From: Faecalibacterium longum CLA-AA-H243
GTDB lineage: Bacteria; Bacillota; Clostridia; Oscillospirales; Ruminococcaceae
Reading direction: 5' to 3'
Length of the DNA: 64,000 nucleotides
NCBI RefSeq assembly: GCF_020687245.1
Contig: NZ_JAJEQG010000003.1
Location: 124,001-188,000 of the forward strand
Positions 1-10,658 of the stretch are shown one piece after another. Both the position numbers and the translations under genes were made by a program. Each line of letters starts with the position of its first letter. Positions within the stretch are counted from its first letter, which is position 1. Under the pieces are notes generated by a model. That model did no database searches. It saw only the letters and a program-made list of their open reading frames with translations, and was not told the origin of the DNA.

Positions 1-108
1 TTTCTCACTGACACCGAAGCGGTCAGCCATCTGCTGTTTGTTCAGCACACCGCCCTGTACCAGCACCTGCTGGATATAGAGTATACGGTCCAATCTACTA
101 TTACGCAC
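1..108 (-). CDS. HTH transcriptional regulator, 5' end only
   Basis: Only the first 36 codons lie in the window; the gene runs off the left edge. I place the start at a GTG at 108 because an AGGAG ribosome site sits about nine bases before it. The peptide begins MRNSRLDRILYIQQ and ends LNKQQMADRFGVSEK, the helix-turn-helix pattern (HTH_11/DeoR type) that opens WYL-domain and related regulators. The C-terminal part that would show the effector domain is not visible, so the family is an inference from the N-terminus alone. A consensus-spaced promoter lies just upstream at 131-159. Confidence 0.55.
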   Translation of the reverse strand, partial: MRNSRLDRILYIQQVLVQGGVLNKQQMADRFGVSEK

Positions 109-130
109 AGTTCATTCTCCTTCTCTGCTC

Positions 131-159
131 ATTGTAACACAACACAACTATCGCTGCAA
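131..159 (-). promoter_or_regulatory. Promoter of the left-edge HTH gene
   Basis: On the minus strand TTGCAG (154-159) and TACAAT (131-136) are separated by 17 bases. The transcript would have a leader of about 20 bases before the GTG at 108. Confidence 0.5.
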
Positions 160-232
160 TTCTTTGTGTGAAGTTTTGTCGTTTCACGGAATTACAAAAA
201 AATTTTTGTCTCTTTTGCACAACCCCAGTATA

Positions 233-263
233 CAAAAAAAGATGGACAGATTGCCTGTCCATC
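233..263 (-). terminator. Intrinsic terminator after the 59-residue ORF
   Basis: A nine-base stem (GATGGACAG at 241-249, complement at 255-263) is followed on the minus strand by seven T residues (234-240). It lies 11 bases past the stop of the small membrane ORF. Confidence 0.8.
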
Positions 264-273
264 TCCTAAAAAG

Positions 274-453
274 TCAAGGTAGACTATTCTTAAATTGCCA
301 ACCTCTTTTGAAGCGATAGGCGCTGTTCATCAGTTCATCTGTGATGGTGTAAAGCGCCCGGCGTGGCGAACCATATCCGCCAATCAGCCCAATCACAATC
401 GCAAGATTCAGCACAAATGCAATGCTCAACAGCACCATCAAAAATTTTTTCAT
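274..453 (-). CDS. Small membrane protein, 59 residues
   Basis: A short gene with a good GGAGAAG ribosome site ahead of the ATG at 453 and its own terminator behind it. The product starts MKKFLMVLLSIAFVLNLAIV, one hydrophobic segment over roughly residues 4-26, followed by a GGYGSPRRA turn and a basic, aromatic tail ending NSLP. It could be a single-pass membrane peptide or an uncleaved signal-anchor protein. I do not recognise a family. The neighbouring 46-residue ORF and the HTH gene suggest a small accessory patch, but no mobile-element gene is complete here. Reality of the gene rests on the start site, hydrophobic profile and terminator. Confidence 0.5.
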   Translation of the reverse strand: MKKFLMVLLSIAFVLNLAIVIGLIGGYGSPRRALYTITDELMNSAYRFKRGWQFKNSLP

Positions 454-545
454 ACGCTCTTCTCCTTCTGCCTTATGTTTCTATCAACTTTTCTGCTCTC
501 ATTATACAGATTTGGCTGGACGGTATGGTTGTCCATCCTCCACAA

Positions 546-595
546 GCAACAAAAAAGGAACACGGCATTCTCGTTTTGAATGTCCCGTGTTCCTT
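546..595 (-). terminator. Intrinsic terminator after the 46-residue ORF
   Basis: An 11-base stem (AAGGAACACGG at 555-565 with its complement at 585-595) has an 19-base loop and is followed on the minus strand by a run of T residues. The A-rich left flank also makes it usable in one direction only. Confidence 0.7.
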
Positions 596-631
596 CTGTC
601 CGCTTTTGCAGCGGCTTCTTTTACATAGAAG

Positions 632-772
632 TCAATCGTTCATTTCGGCATCCTCCCGAATCTGCCGCTTATATTTATAATAGGTATTCCGGGCAAGTCC
701 AGTCAATTTTATGCAGTCCACATCAGGAATCGGCGGAAACTGCCAGCCTCCCTGTCTTTCTTGCTCCGTCAT
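632..772 (-). CDS. 46-residue ORF resembling a recombinase C-terminal HTH
   Basis: ATG at 772 with a GAGGAT ribosome site upstream and a terminator 37 bases after the stop. The peptide MTEQERQGGW...IKLTGLARNTYYKYKRQIRE resembles the resolvase-type helix-turn-helix (a TGLARNTYYKYK recognition helix). That helix normally closes a serine recombinase or a small transposon-linked protein. No catalytic domain is encoded upstream in this window, so this is either a small DNA-binding protein in its own right or the surviving 3' end of a recombinase. Function is not assigned. Confidence 0.4.
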   Translation of the reverse strand: MTEQERQGGWQFPPIPDVDCIKLTGLARNTYYKYKRQIREDAEMND

Positions 773-802
773 TTATATATCCTCAATTCATTGAATTCTT
801 GA

Positions 803-854
803 CTAAACCAAAACCCTCCCCGGCAAAACCATTCAGTTTTACCGGGGAGGGTTT
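803..854 (-). terminator. Terminator of ppdK
   Basis: A 13-base perfect stem at 811-823/842-854, extended after one mismatch by five more pairs at 825-829/836-840, closes on a six-base loop. On the minus strand it is followed by a T-rich stretch. It lies 57 bases past the ppdK stop. Confidence 0.8.
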
Positions 855-910
855 ATCATACGCTTATCTTCCCATGTTTTGCAGGATTAGTGCATCTTCA
901 TGCAACAATC

Positions 911-3577
<2,667 letters not shown>

Positions 3578-3679
3578 GCGTGTTTACCTCCCAAATGGTG
3601 GCCGCTGGCGCGAAGCACGGCGGTCTTATCGTTGCTCTGTCTTGTCATACGATAAACATTTCTCTATGAATGCTAAACT

Positions 3680-3688
3680 ATTATACCA
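3680..3688 (-). promoter_or_regulatory. Extended -10 promoter for ppdK
   Basis: The minus strand reads TGGTATAAT, a consensus -10 with a TGn extension. No convincing -35 is seen at the expected distance. The leader to the ppdK ATG would be about 95 bases. Confidence 0.5.
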
Positions 3689-3751
3689 GAATTTCACGTC
3701 TATTCCATCGGACAAATCACCGAATTTGTTTGATATTTTTTGTGCAAACCC

Positions 3752-3780
3752 TTGCATTTTACTCACTTTTTGGGTAATAT
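3752..3780 (+). promoter_or_regulatory. Candidate promoter for the GlmU-like gene
   Basis: TTGCAT (3752-3757) and TAATAT (3775-3780) are 17 bases apart. It would give a leader of about 200 bases. The leader contains two copies of TTGGATACAAC (about 3834 and 3910) whose meaning is unknown. The 400-base divergent gap 3578-3984 holds no gene. Confidence 0.4.
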
Positions 3781-3984
3781 AAAATGGGAAAGATTTGAAG
3801 AGGATTTTCGAGTTCTGACGCCGTTTTTGGGTAGTTGGATACAACTTTCCATCCATTAAACTCATTGCCGTTTTTGTTTGTCTTCCATCTTTCCGAATTT
3901 CTTCTATCTTGGATACAACATTTTCTCTTCCGCAGGGGTCTGCACAGCTTCTGCGAGAGGCGGTTTTGGAGGAGGTTTTTCTCT

Positions 3985-4737
3985 ATGCAGAATATTGATG
4001 CATCCGCACTGGCTGCCGCAAAGGCAAAGCTCGACGCTTCCGAGGCCCAGCGCGAAGAGGTGCTGCTGCGCCACATCGCAAACGGCGTGGACATCCGCAG
4101 CCGCAATGTGGAGATCGGCTCTGAAGTAGTCATTGCCCCGGGAGCCGTCATCCTCGCAGGCACCATCCTGCGCGGCAAGACCACCATCGGCGCAGGCTGC
4201 GTCATCGGCCCCAACACCCTCATCGAGGACAGCACCGTGGACGAAGGCACCACCGTCAACGCCAGCCAGGTCTACAGCAGCCACCTCGGCCCCCACAACA
4301 ACATCGGCCCCTTCACCCATGTGCGCATCAACACCGTCACCGGCTACGGTGTGCATCTGGGCGCTTATGTCGAGACGAAGAACTCCAACTTTGCCCGGGG
4401 CAACACCGTCAGCCACCTGACCTACATCGGCGACAGCGATGTGGGCAAGTACTGCAACTTCGGCTGCGGCACCGTCACCTGCAACTACGACGGCAAGGAC
4501 AAGTTCCGCACTCAGATCGGCGACTACTGCTTCATCGGCTGCAACACCAACCTTGTCGCCCCCGTCACCATCGGCGACGGGGCCTACACCGCCGCCGGCA
4601 GCACCATCACCAAGGACGTTCCCCCGCAGGCTCTTGGCATCGCCCGGGAGCGTCAGACCAACCTCGACGGCTGGGCTGAACCGAAAATGGAGGCGTACAT
4701 TATAAAGAAGCAGAAACTCGAAAAAGAGCAGGGTTAA
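3985..4737 (+). CDS. Stand-alone GlmU-type acetyltransferase (left-handed beta-helix)
   Basis: 250 residues that match the C-terminal half of GlmU. That half acetylates glucosamine-1-phosphate on the way to UDP-GlcNAc. Hexapeptide repeats (IGSEVVIAPGAVI, IGAGCVIGPN) build the beta-helix. The GlmU active-site block follows: SHLTYIGD with His144 as the expected catalytic base, then CGTVTCNYDGKDKF and VAPVTIGDGAYTAAGS. The N-terminal uridyltransferase domain is absent: no nucleotidyl motif precedes the helix, and the first 40 residues are a short helical lead. I start at 3985 because GGAGGAGG lies directly before that ATG; the reading frame is open further upstream but without a ribosome site. 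Position before pth and mfd mirrors glmU in Bacillus. Confidence 0.85.
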   Translation: MQNIDASALAAAKAKLDASEAQREEVLLRHIANGVDIRSRNVEIGSEVVIAPGAVILAGTILRGKTTIGAGCVIGPNTLIEDSTVDEGTTVNASQVYSSHLGPHNNIGPFTHVRINTVTGYGVHLGAYVETKNSNFARGNTVSHLTYIGDSDVGKYCNFGCGTVTCNYDGKDKFRTQIGDYCFIGCNTNLVAPVTIGDGAYTAAGSTITKDVPPQALGIARERQTNLDGWAEPKMEAYIIKKQKLEKEQG

Positions 4738-4804
4738 GTTTTCCGTTTTTACTCTCCCTCCGACTCTGCCCAGAGCGCCGGTTCCGCATCCAGCGCTTTC
4801 CATC

Positions 4805-4848
4805 TGCCCCGGCGCACGTTCCGCATCCGTGCGCCGGGGCATTTTATG
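4805..4848 (+). terminator. Terminator after the GlmU-like gene
   Basis: A perfect 14-base GC-rich stem (4805-4818 with 4828-4841) is followed by a T-rich tract. Confidence 0.85.
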
Positions 4849-4875
4849 TTTTTTGTGTATCTTTTTGCGCGCGCG

Positions 4876-4892
4876 TATGTTATAATAACATA
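4876..4892 (+). promoter_or_regulatory. Extended -10 of pth inside a palindrome
   Basis: TGTTATAAT (4878-4886) is an extended -10 element for pth. It is embedded in a 17-base palindrome with eight-base arms (TATGTTAT at 4876-4883 and ATAACATA at 4885-4892). An operator at this place would block RNA polymerase directly. Confidence 0.4.
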
Positions 4893-4936
4893 TTGTTCGA
4901 AAACAGATCCAACGTAAAAAAGGCAGAATATATCAT

Positions 4937-5515
4937 ATGAATACCAATGACATCTGGCTCATTGCCGGCCTCGGCAATCCGGAGCCGAAATACGACGGCA
5001 CCCGTCACAACGCAGGCTTTGCCGCGCTGGACTATCTGGCCGGCAAGTGGGGCATCTCCGTCTCCAAGACCAAGTTTCAGGGCCTGTGGGGGCAGGGCGA
5101 GGTGGACGGCCACAAGGTCGTGCTCCTGAAGCCCCTGACTTATATGAACCTCTCGGGCGACTCCATCGGCCCGCTGGCGGGCTTCTTCAAGATCCCTGCT
5201 GACCACGTCATCGTCCTGTGCGACGACATCACCCAGAACCCCGGCAAACTGCGCATCCGGCCCTCCGGCTCTGCGGGCGGCCACAACGGCCTCAAGAGCA
5301 TCATCGCCCGCCTCGGCGGCGAGAACTTCCCCCGCATCCGCATCGGCGTGGGCGCAAAACCCCGCCCGGACTACGATTTGGCCGACTGGGTGCTGGGCAA
5401 GTTCCCGCCCGACGACGCCAAGGCCCTCGCCGACCGCTGCCCCGACATCGCAGCCGCCGCAAAGCTCATCATGGACGGCAAGCTGGGTCTGGCGCAGAGC
5501 AAGTATAACGGGTAA
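4937..5515 (+). CDS. pth: Peptidyl-tRNA hydrolase
   Basis: Releases peptides from prematurely dissociated peptidyl-tRNA and recycles the tRNA. The 192-residue product has the standard bacterial Pth length. It shows GLGNPEPKYDGTRHNAGF with catalytic His24, the TYMNLSG loop with Asn71, VLCDDITQNPGKLRIRPSGS with the catalytic Asp pair at 96-97, and the GSAGGHNGLKSI loop. The ATG at 4937 has only a weak AAAAAGG site. It lies between the GlmU-like gene and mfd, the same relative order as in Bacillus, but an interspersed palindromic repeat separates it from mfd. Confidence 0.97.
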   Translation: MNTNDIWLIAGLGNPEPKYDGTRHNAGFAALDYLAGKWGISVSKTKFQGLWGQGEVDGHKVVLLKPLTYMNLSGDSIGPLAGFFKIPADHVIVLCDDITQNPGKLRIRPSGSAGGHNGLKSIIARLGGENFPRIRIGVGAKPRPDYDLADWVLGKFPPDDAKALADRCPDIAAAAKLIMDGKLGLAQSKYNG

Positions 5516-5516
5516 T

Positions 5517-5732
5517 CCCTCTCAGGCGCTGACGCGCCAGATTCCCCTTTTTGTCGCTTACGCGACATCTTCCCCCGGCCGGGGGAAGTCTTTCCTCAGA
5601 GGGGGAGCCCTCGGCAGCAGGGCACTACCGTTCCCGATAAAAGGACCCTCTCTTGTCTCGCAAAAGCCTGACCGACACGCCAGTGGCTCTCCCCATGGGA
5701 GAGCTGGCATCGCGCAGCGATGACTGAGAGGG
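5517..5732. repeat. Interspersed palindromic repeat, copy 1
   Basis: About 216 bases fill the pth-mfd gap. The ends are inverted (CCCTCTCAG at 5517-5525 and CTGAGAGGG at 5724-5732), and inner arms of the form CTCTCCC/GGGAGAG also pair. The ends match those of the element at 40220-40351 (AACCTCTCAGTC...GAGAGGTT). It holds no ORF and ends just before the mfd ribosome site. Confidence 0.6.
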
Positions 5733-5749
5733 CTGAAAGGAGGTCCACC

Positions 5750-8700
5750 ATGTACGAAGCGCTCCTGAAAAACACCCCTGAATATCAGAAGATAGCGGCC
5801 AGCCTCGCCTCCCCCGGCCCGGCGGCGCTGTTCGGTCTGCCTCCGACAGGCCGGGCATTGCTCTACGCCGCGCTCCAGAAGGACACGGGCCGCATCCTCT
5901 GCGTCGTCACGCCCGGCGAGGCCGAGGCCACCCATTTTGCCGACGACCTCAAGACGCTGGGACTCTCGGCGGCGGTGTTCCCGCCCCGGGACTTCATGCT
6001 CCGCCCCGTCGAGGGTGCGGGCCGCGAGTACGAGTACCGGCGTCTGTCGGTGCTGGGCGCACTGGCGGGCGGACGGCTGAACGCCGTCTGCGTCCCCGCC
6101 GAAGCCCTGCTCCAATACACTGTGCCGCAGGATGAGTTCCAGAAGAACACCCTCACCCTCAAGCCCGGCATGGTCTACAACCGCGAAGCGCTGGTGGAGC
6201 GGCTCTTCGCCGCCGGATACGTGCGGCGAAGTCAGGTGGACGGCCCGGGACAGTTCAGCGTCCGGGGCGACATCGTGGACATCTACGCCCCCGATATGCG
6301 CCAGCCCGCCCGTGTGGAGTACTGGGACGACGAGATAGACTCTCTCGCCTCCTTCGACCTACTCACCCAGCGGCGGGACGGTGCGCTGGAAAAGATCTAT
6401 CTTTCCCCCGCCCGTGAGGTGCTGTTCGGCAGCACCGCCGACACGGCGGAGGCCCTCCGCGCCGCCCAGAAGAAAGCCCGCGGCAAGCGCCGCACCGCCC
6501 TCGAAAAGGCCATGGAGTCTGACCTCGCCCAGCTGGACAGCGGCGTCATGCCCGAGGCTATGGACAAATACTACGGTCTGCGGTACAAGACGCCCGCCAC
6601 ATTGCTCGACCACCTGAGCAGCCCCATCTTCATCCTCGACGAGGTGGGCGGAATCCGGGATGCCCAGAAGGCCACCGAGTTCCGCCGCAGCGAAGAGCTG
6701 ACCGGCCTGCTCGAGGAGGGCGTCATCTGCCCCGGCCTCGATGTGCTCTACCAGACCATGGACGACCTCGCCATTGCGGCGCAGGACCAGAGCACCCTGC
6801 TCTGCGAGAACTTCCTGCGCGGCATGAACGAGTTCAAACTGAAAGACCTCATCAACGCCGAGGCGTTCGCGGCCCCCAACTGGGGCGGCGACCTTGCTTC
6901 CCTGCGGGAAGACCTCGACCCGCTGGTCCAGCAGGGGTACGCCGTGGCCCTTTTCGCCGGTACGCCCAAGGGTGCAGCGGCCCTTACCCGCGATTTGGCT
7001 GACAAGGGCTATGCCGTCAGCATGAGCCGGGACGTCCGGCCCGCGAAAGGTCTGGTTCAGGTACTGCCCGGCCACCTCACGGCGGGCTGCACCTTCCCGT
7101 TCGCCCGCGTGGCGGTCATCTCGTCCCGGCGTCATGGTCTGGACGACGAGGCCGCCGAAAACAAAAAGCGCAAGAAGAACAAAAACGCCCTGTCCAGCCT
7201 CTCGGACATCAAGCCCGGCGACTATGTGGTTCACCAGAGCCACGGCATCGGTATGTATGCGGGCATCCAGCGTCTCGAGGTGCAGGGCGCGATAAAAGAT
7301 TACCTGAAGATTCAGTACTCCGGCTCCGACGTGCTGTATGTGCCGGTCACTCAGCTCGATCTGCTGAGCCGCTACACCGCCCCCGGCGACGAGGAAAAGG
7401 TGAAGCTTGCAAAGCTGGGCGGCACCGAGTGGCAGCGCACCCGCGCCAAGGTCAAAAAGGCCACCGAAGAGATGGCGCAGGAGCTTATCGAGCTCTACGC
7501 CCGCCGCCGTCAGGCCACGGGCTACGCCTTCCCCGCCGACGGTGATTGGCAGAACGATTTCGAGTCCCGCTTCGAGTACGACGAGACGGACGACCAGCTC
7601 ACCGCCACCGCCGAGATCAAGAAGGACATGGAAAAGGGCTGGCCTATGGACCGCCTGCTCTGCGGCGACGTGGGCGTCGGCAAAACAGAGGTCGCCTTCC
7701 GCGCGGCCTTCAAGTGCGTCATGGGCGGCAAGCAGTGCGCCATTCTGGCCCCCACCACCCTGCTGGCGTGGCAGCACTACAACAGCATCATCTCCCGCAT
7801 GGAGGCGTTCCCGGTGAAAGTCGGGCTGCTCTCCCGCTTCCGCACCGCCAAACAACAGAAAGAGACGTTGCGGGGCCTGCAGGCCGGCAGCGTGGACATC
7901 GTCATCGGCACTCACCGCCTTCTCTCCAAGGACGTCCGGTTCCACGACCTGGGCCTTGTCATCATCGACGAGGAGCAGCGTTTCGGCGTCAAGCACAAGG
8001 AGAAGCTGAAAGAGAACTTTATCGGCGTGGACATGCTGACCCTCTCGGCCACCCCCATCCCCCGCACCCTGAACATGGCCATGAGCGGCATCCGCGACCT
8101 CTCCACCATCGAGCAGCCGCCCATCGAGCGCCAGCCGGTGGAGACGTTCGTGTTGGAATACAATGACGTCATCCTCGCCGAAGCCATGAAGAAGGAGCTG
8201 GCCCGGGGCGGTCAGGTCTACTACCTGCACAACCGGGTGGACAACATCGAGTCCTGCGCCGCCCATGTCAGCCAGATGGTACCCGGGGCGCGGGTGGGCA
8301 TCGCCCACGGCAAGATGACCGAGGAAGAGCTGAACCCCGTCTGGCAGCATCTGCTGAACGGCGAGATAGACATCCTCGTCTGCACCACCCTCATCGAGAC
8401 GGGCATTGACGTGCGCAACTGCAACACCCTCATCATCGAGGACGCCGACCGGATGGGTCTGGCCCAGCTGTACCAGATCCGGGGCCGCGTAGGCCGCTCG
8501 GGCCGGAAAGCCTACGCCTACTTCACCTTCCGGCGGGACAAGACCCTCACCGACATCGCCCAGAAGCGGCTTTCGGCCATCCGGGAGTTCACGGCCTTCG
8601 GCTCCGGCTTCCGCATCGCCATGCGCGACTTACAAATTCGCGGCGCAGGCAGTCTGCTGGGCCACAGCCAGCACGGCCACATGGAGGCTGTCGGCTATGA

Positions 8701-9235
8701 CCTCTATGTCAAGATGCTGGGTCAGGCCATCGCCCGTGCCAAGGGCGAGCCCATCCAGCGCGACAAGAGCGAATGCCTCGTGGACCTGCGGGTGGACGCC
8801 TTCATCCCGGAAAAGTATATTGCCGACGGCCCGGGCCGCATCGAGGCCTACAAGCGCATCGCCGCCATCCAGACCCCCGAAGACGCCGCCGACGTGCTGG
8901 ACGAACTCATCGACCGCTACGGCGACCCGCCGCCCTCTGTCAGCGACCTCGTGAACGTCTCGCTGGTGCGCGTACAGGCCACCGCTGTGGGCGTCTACGA
9001 AGTCACCCAGAAAAAGGACACCCTGCTGTTACAGGTGGAGACGCTGGATGTGGCCATGATTCGCGGCCTGCTCATCGCTTTCAATGGCCGGGTGACGGCA
9101 GGAGCCGGCACCAAGCCCTACCTCTCGGTGACTCTCCAACCCGACGAAAAGCCGCTGGAACTGCTGCAAAGCATCCTCAAGGCGATGGCAGACATCCTTG
9201 CCGCCCCGCCGGAGGAAAACACCGGCAAAAAATAA
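5750..9235 (+). CDS. mfd: Transcription-repair coupling factor
   Basis: DNA translocase that displaces RNA polymerase stalled at lesions and recruits UvrA. The product is about 1161 residues. An N-terminal UvrB-like module comes first. The RNA polymerase-interacting (CarD-like) domain starts near residue 482 (IKPGDYVVHQSHGIGMY). The SF2 helicase core has Walker A GDVGVGKTE near residue 640, DEEQ near 740, SATPIPRTL, and the TRG block GRVGRSGRKAYAYF. The D7 autoinhibitory domain closes the protein. The ATG at 5750 follows AAGGAGG; the in-frame ATG at 5720 lies inside the upstream palindromic repeat and is rejected. A lipoprotein gene follows after 19 bases, so the two are probably co-transcribed. 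Confidence 0.97.
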   Translation: MYEALLKNTPEYQKIAASLASPGPAALFGLPPTGRALLYAALQKDTGRILCVVTPGEAEATHFADDLKTLGLSAAVFPPRDFMLRPVEGAGREYEYRRLSVLGALAGGRLNAVCVPAEALLQYTVPQDEFQKNTLTLKPGMVYNREALVERLFAAGYVRRSQVDGPGQFSVRGDIVDIYAPDMRQPARVEYWDDEIDSLASFDLLTQRRDGALEKIYLSPAREVLFGSTADTAEALRAAQKKARGKRRTALEKAMESDLAQLDSGVMPEAMDKYYGLRYKTPATLLDHLSSPIFILDEVGGIRDAQKATEFRRSEELTGLLEEGVICPGLDVLYQTMDDLAIAAQDQSTLLCENFLRGMNEFKLKDLINAEAFAAPNWGGDLASLREDLDPLVQQGYAVALFAGTPKGAAALTRDLADKGYAVSMSRDVRPAKGLVQVLPGHLTAGCTFPFARVAVISSRRHGLDDEAAENKKRKKNKNALSSLSDIKPGDYVVHQSHGIGMYAGIQRLEVQGAIKDYLKIQYSGSDVLYVPVTQLDLLSRYTAPGDEEKVKLAKLGGTEWQRTRAKVKKATEEMAQELIELYARRRQATGYAFPADGDWQNDFESRFEYDETDDQLTATAEIKKDMEKGWPMDRLLCGDVGVGKTEVAFRAAFKCVMGGKQCAILAPTTLLAWQHYNSIISRMEAFPVKVGLLSRFRTAKQQKETLRGLQAGSVDIVIGTHRLLSKDVRFHDLGLVIIDEEQRFGVKHKEKLKENFIGVDMLTLSATPIPRTLNMAMSGIRDLSTIEQPPIERQPVETFVLEYNDVILAEAMKKELARGGQVYYLHNRVDNIESCAAHVSQMVPGARVGIAHGKMTEEELNPVWQHLLNGEIDILVCTTLIETGIDVRNCNTLIIEDADRMGLAQLYQIRGRVGRSGRKAYAYFTFRRDKTLTDIAQKRLSAIREFTAFGSGFRIAMRDLQIRGAGSLLGHSQHGHMEAVGYDLYVKMLGQAIARAKGEPIQRDKSECLVDLRVDAFIPEKYIADGPGRIEAYKRIAAIQTPEDAADVLDELIDRYGDPPPSVSDLVNVSLVRVQATAVGVYEVTQKKDTLLLQVETLDVAMIRGLLIAFNGRVTAGAGTKPYLSVTLQPDEKPLELLQSILKAMADILAAPPEENTGKK

Positions 9236-9254
9236 ATTCACTAGGAGTACACTT

Positions 9255-10364
9255 ATGAAAAAGAAACTCATCGCGCTCGTCTGCGCCCTCGCTCTGGCCG
9301 TCGGCCTCGTGGGCTGCAGCCTCTCCACCCCGGATTCCGTAGGCACCATCGGTGAGGTGGACATCCCTTCCGGCCTCTATCTGCTGGCCCAGTTCGATGC
9401 CTACCAGACCGCCGCCGACCTCGCTTCCGACGACCAGGACGCCACCAAGGTGTCCAGCTTCCTCAAGGCCACCATCACCGTCGATGACGCCACCGGCGAG
9501 ACCGCCGTGGTCAGCGACTATGTGGCCCAGAAGACCCTCGAGAACCTCGAGTCCTACGCCGCCATCGAGACCCGTTTCGATGAGCTGGGCGGCGTGCTGA
9601 CCCCCGACGAGGAGACGCAGGCCGACAGCTACGCCTCCCAGCTGATGGAGCAGAACGGCGACCTCTATAAGGCCAACGGCATCGGCCTCGACACCCTCAA
9701 GCGGTTCGAGCGCATCCTCATCAAGAGCAACGACCTGCTCGAGAAGTGCTACGGCACCGACGGCGAGACTCCCGTCTCCGACGCAGAGCTGACCAGCCAC
9801 CTCGAGGACGAGATGGTCTACATCCGCTATGTGGTCGTGCCGCTCTACAACACCAGCACCTTCGCTTTTGCTGATGACGACCAGAGCGCCCAGATGCTTG
9901 AGCTGGCCCAGACCGCCGCCGAGAGCTGCAACGCTGCCACCCCCGATGGAGCCAGCGCCCAGACCTCCGCTTTCAGCGCCGCCGTCGCCGCTGCCCTGCC
10001 CGACATCTACGCGGTGCTGGATAGCGAGCCCTCTTCCGACGCTTCTTCTCTCTCCACTGCTCTGCTGGGTTCTGACAACATCGACGCCACCTTCTCCGAG
10101 GAAGGCACTGCCGACGCTGTCCGCGCCCTCAAGCCCGGCGAGGCCGCTGCCGTGCAGTATTCCAGCTATGCGCTGATGATGCTCGTCCGTCTCGACCCGC
10201 TGGACGCTGACACTTTGGACAGCCTCCGCGCACAGGCCCTCTCCGACATGAAGAGCGGCGAGCTGCAGGACAGCATTCAGTCTTATGGCGCCCAGCTGCC
10301 CCACGCTCTGGATTCTGCCGCCATGAAGAAGATGCCGGCTTCCAAAATCAAGAACGAGAAGTAA
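9255..10364 (+). CDS. Lipoprotein resembling SurA/PrsA-type foldases
   Basis: 369 residues with a lipoprotein signal peptide: basic MKKK, a hydrophobic core and the lipobox LVGCS with Cys21 for lipidation. The mature part is helical and acidic. Its layout is that of an N-terminal SurA-like chaperone segment: a long helical region around LESYAAIETRFDELGG, then DTLKRFERILIKS. It continues with a segment (VYIRYVVVPLY) that resembles the entry strand of a parvulin domain, but no clear parvulin active-site block is visible. Foldase-type lipoproteins often follow mfd in clostridia, which supports a role in folding exported proteins. AGGAG precedes the ATG at 9255. The precise activity is unproven. 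Confidence 0.7.
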   Translation: MKKKLIALVCALALAVGLVGCSLSTPDSVGTIGEVDIPSGLYLLAQFDAYQTAADLASDDQDATKVSSFLKATITVDDATGETAVVSDYVAQKTLENLESYAAIETRFDELGGVLTPDEETQADSYASQLMEQNGDLYKANGIGLDTLKRFERILIKSNDLLEKCYGTDGETPVSDAELTSHLEDEMVYIRYVVVPLYNTSTFAFADDDQSAQMLELAQTAAESCNAATPDGASAQTSAFSAAVAAALPDIYAVLDSEPSSDASSLSTALLGSDNIDATFSEEGTADAVRALKPGEAAAVQYSSYALMMLVRLDPLDADTLDSLRAQALSDMKSGELQDSIQSYGAQLPHALDSAAMKKMPASKIKNEK

Positions 10365-10383
10365 TTTTCCTCAAAAATAATAC

Positions 10384-10423
10384 AAAAGCTCCGGGAAACT
10401 GTTGGTCCCCGGAGCTTTTCTGT
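10384..10423 (+). terminator. Terminator of the mfd-lipoprotein unit
   Basis: AAAAGCTCCGGG pairs with CCCGGAGCTTTT around a 12-base loop and ends in a T tract. Confidence 0.85.
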
Positions 10424-10481
10424 TATCATACTGCTTTTCAAATTCCGCTTCCAGCGCCGCGCGGATATGCATCGTGCGGCG

Positions 10482-10510
10482 TTGCTTTTTGTCGGTTTTT
10501 ATGGTATCCT
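10482..10510 (+). promoter_or_regulatory. Promoter of the small toxin-like gene
   Basis: TTGCTT (10482-10487), a 17-base spacer and TATCCT (10505-10510). The predicted leader is about 140 bases. It is clearly weaker than the antisense promoters at 10902 and 11066. Confidence 0.5.
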
Positions 10511-10574
10511 CTTAGCAGAAAGGCGCTGTCCAACCAAACGCAGGCGGCTATTGCTCCTCACCGGTCTCGCTGTC

Positions 10575-10650
10575 TTGCTCTTCGGAGCAAAGCAAGCGCG
10601 GGAGGGCAACTTTTTGGAGTTCCGCTCCCGACGCTCACAGCGAAGGGAGG
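10575..10650 (+). promoter_or_regulatory. Structured leader that hides the ribosome site
   Basis: A hairpin with a UUCG tetraloop (TTGCTC, TTCG, GAGCAA at 10575-10590) is followed by a second fold. In that fold CTCCC (10625-10629) pairs with GGGAG (10645-10649), part of the Shine-Dalgarno site of the 46-residue gene. A small CGCT/AGCG hairpin lies inside. Sequestered ribosome sites are typical of type I toxin messages. Confidence 0.5.
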
Positions 10651-10658
10651 GATGCCTT

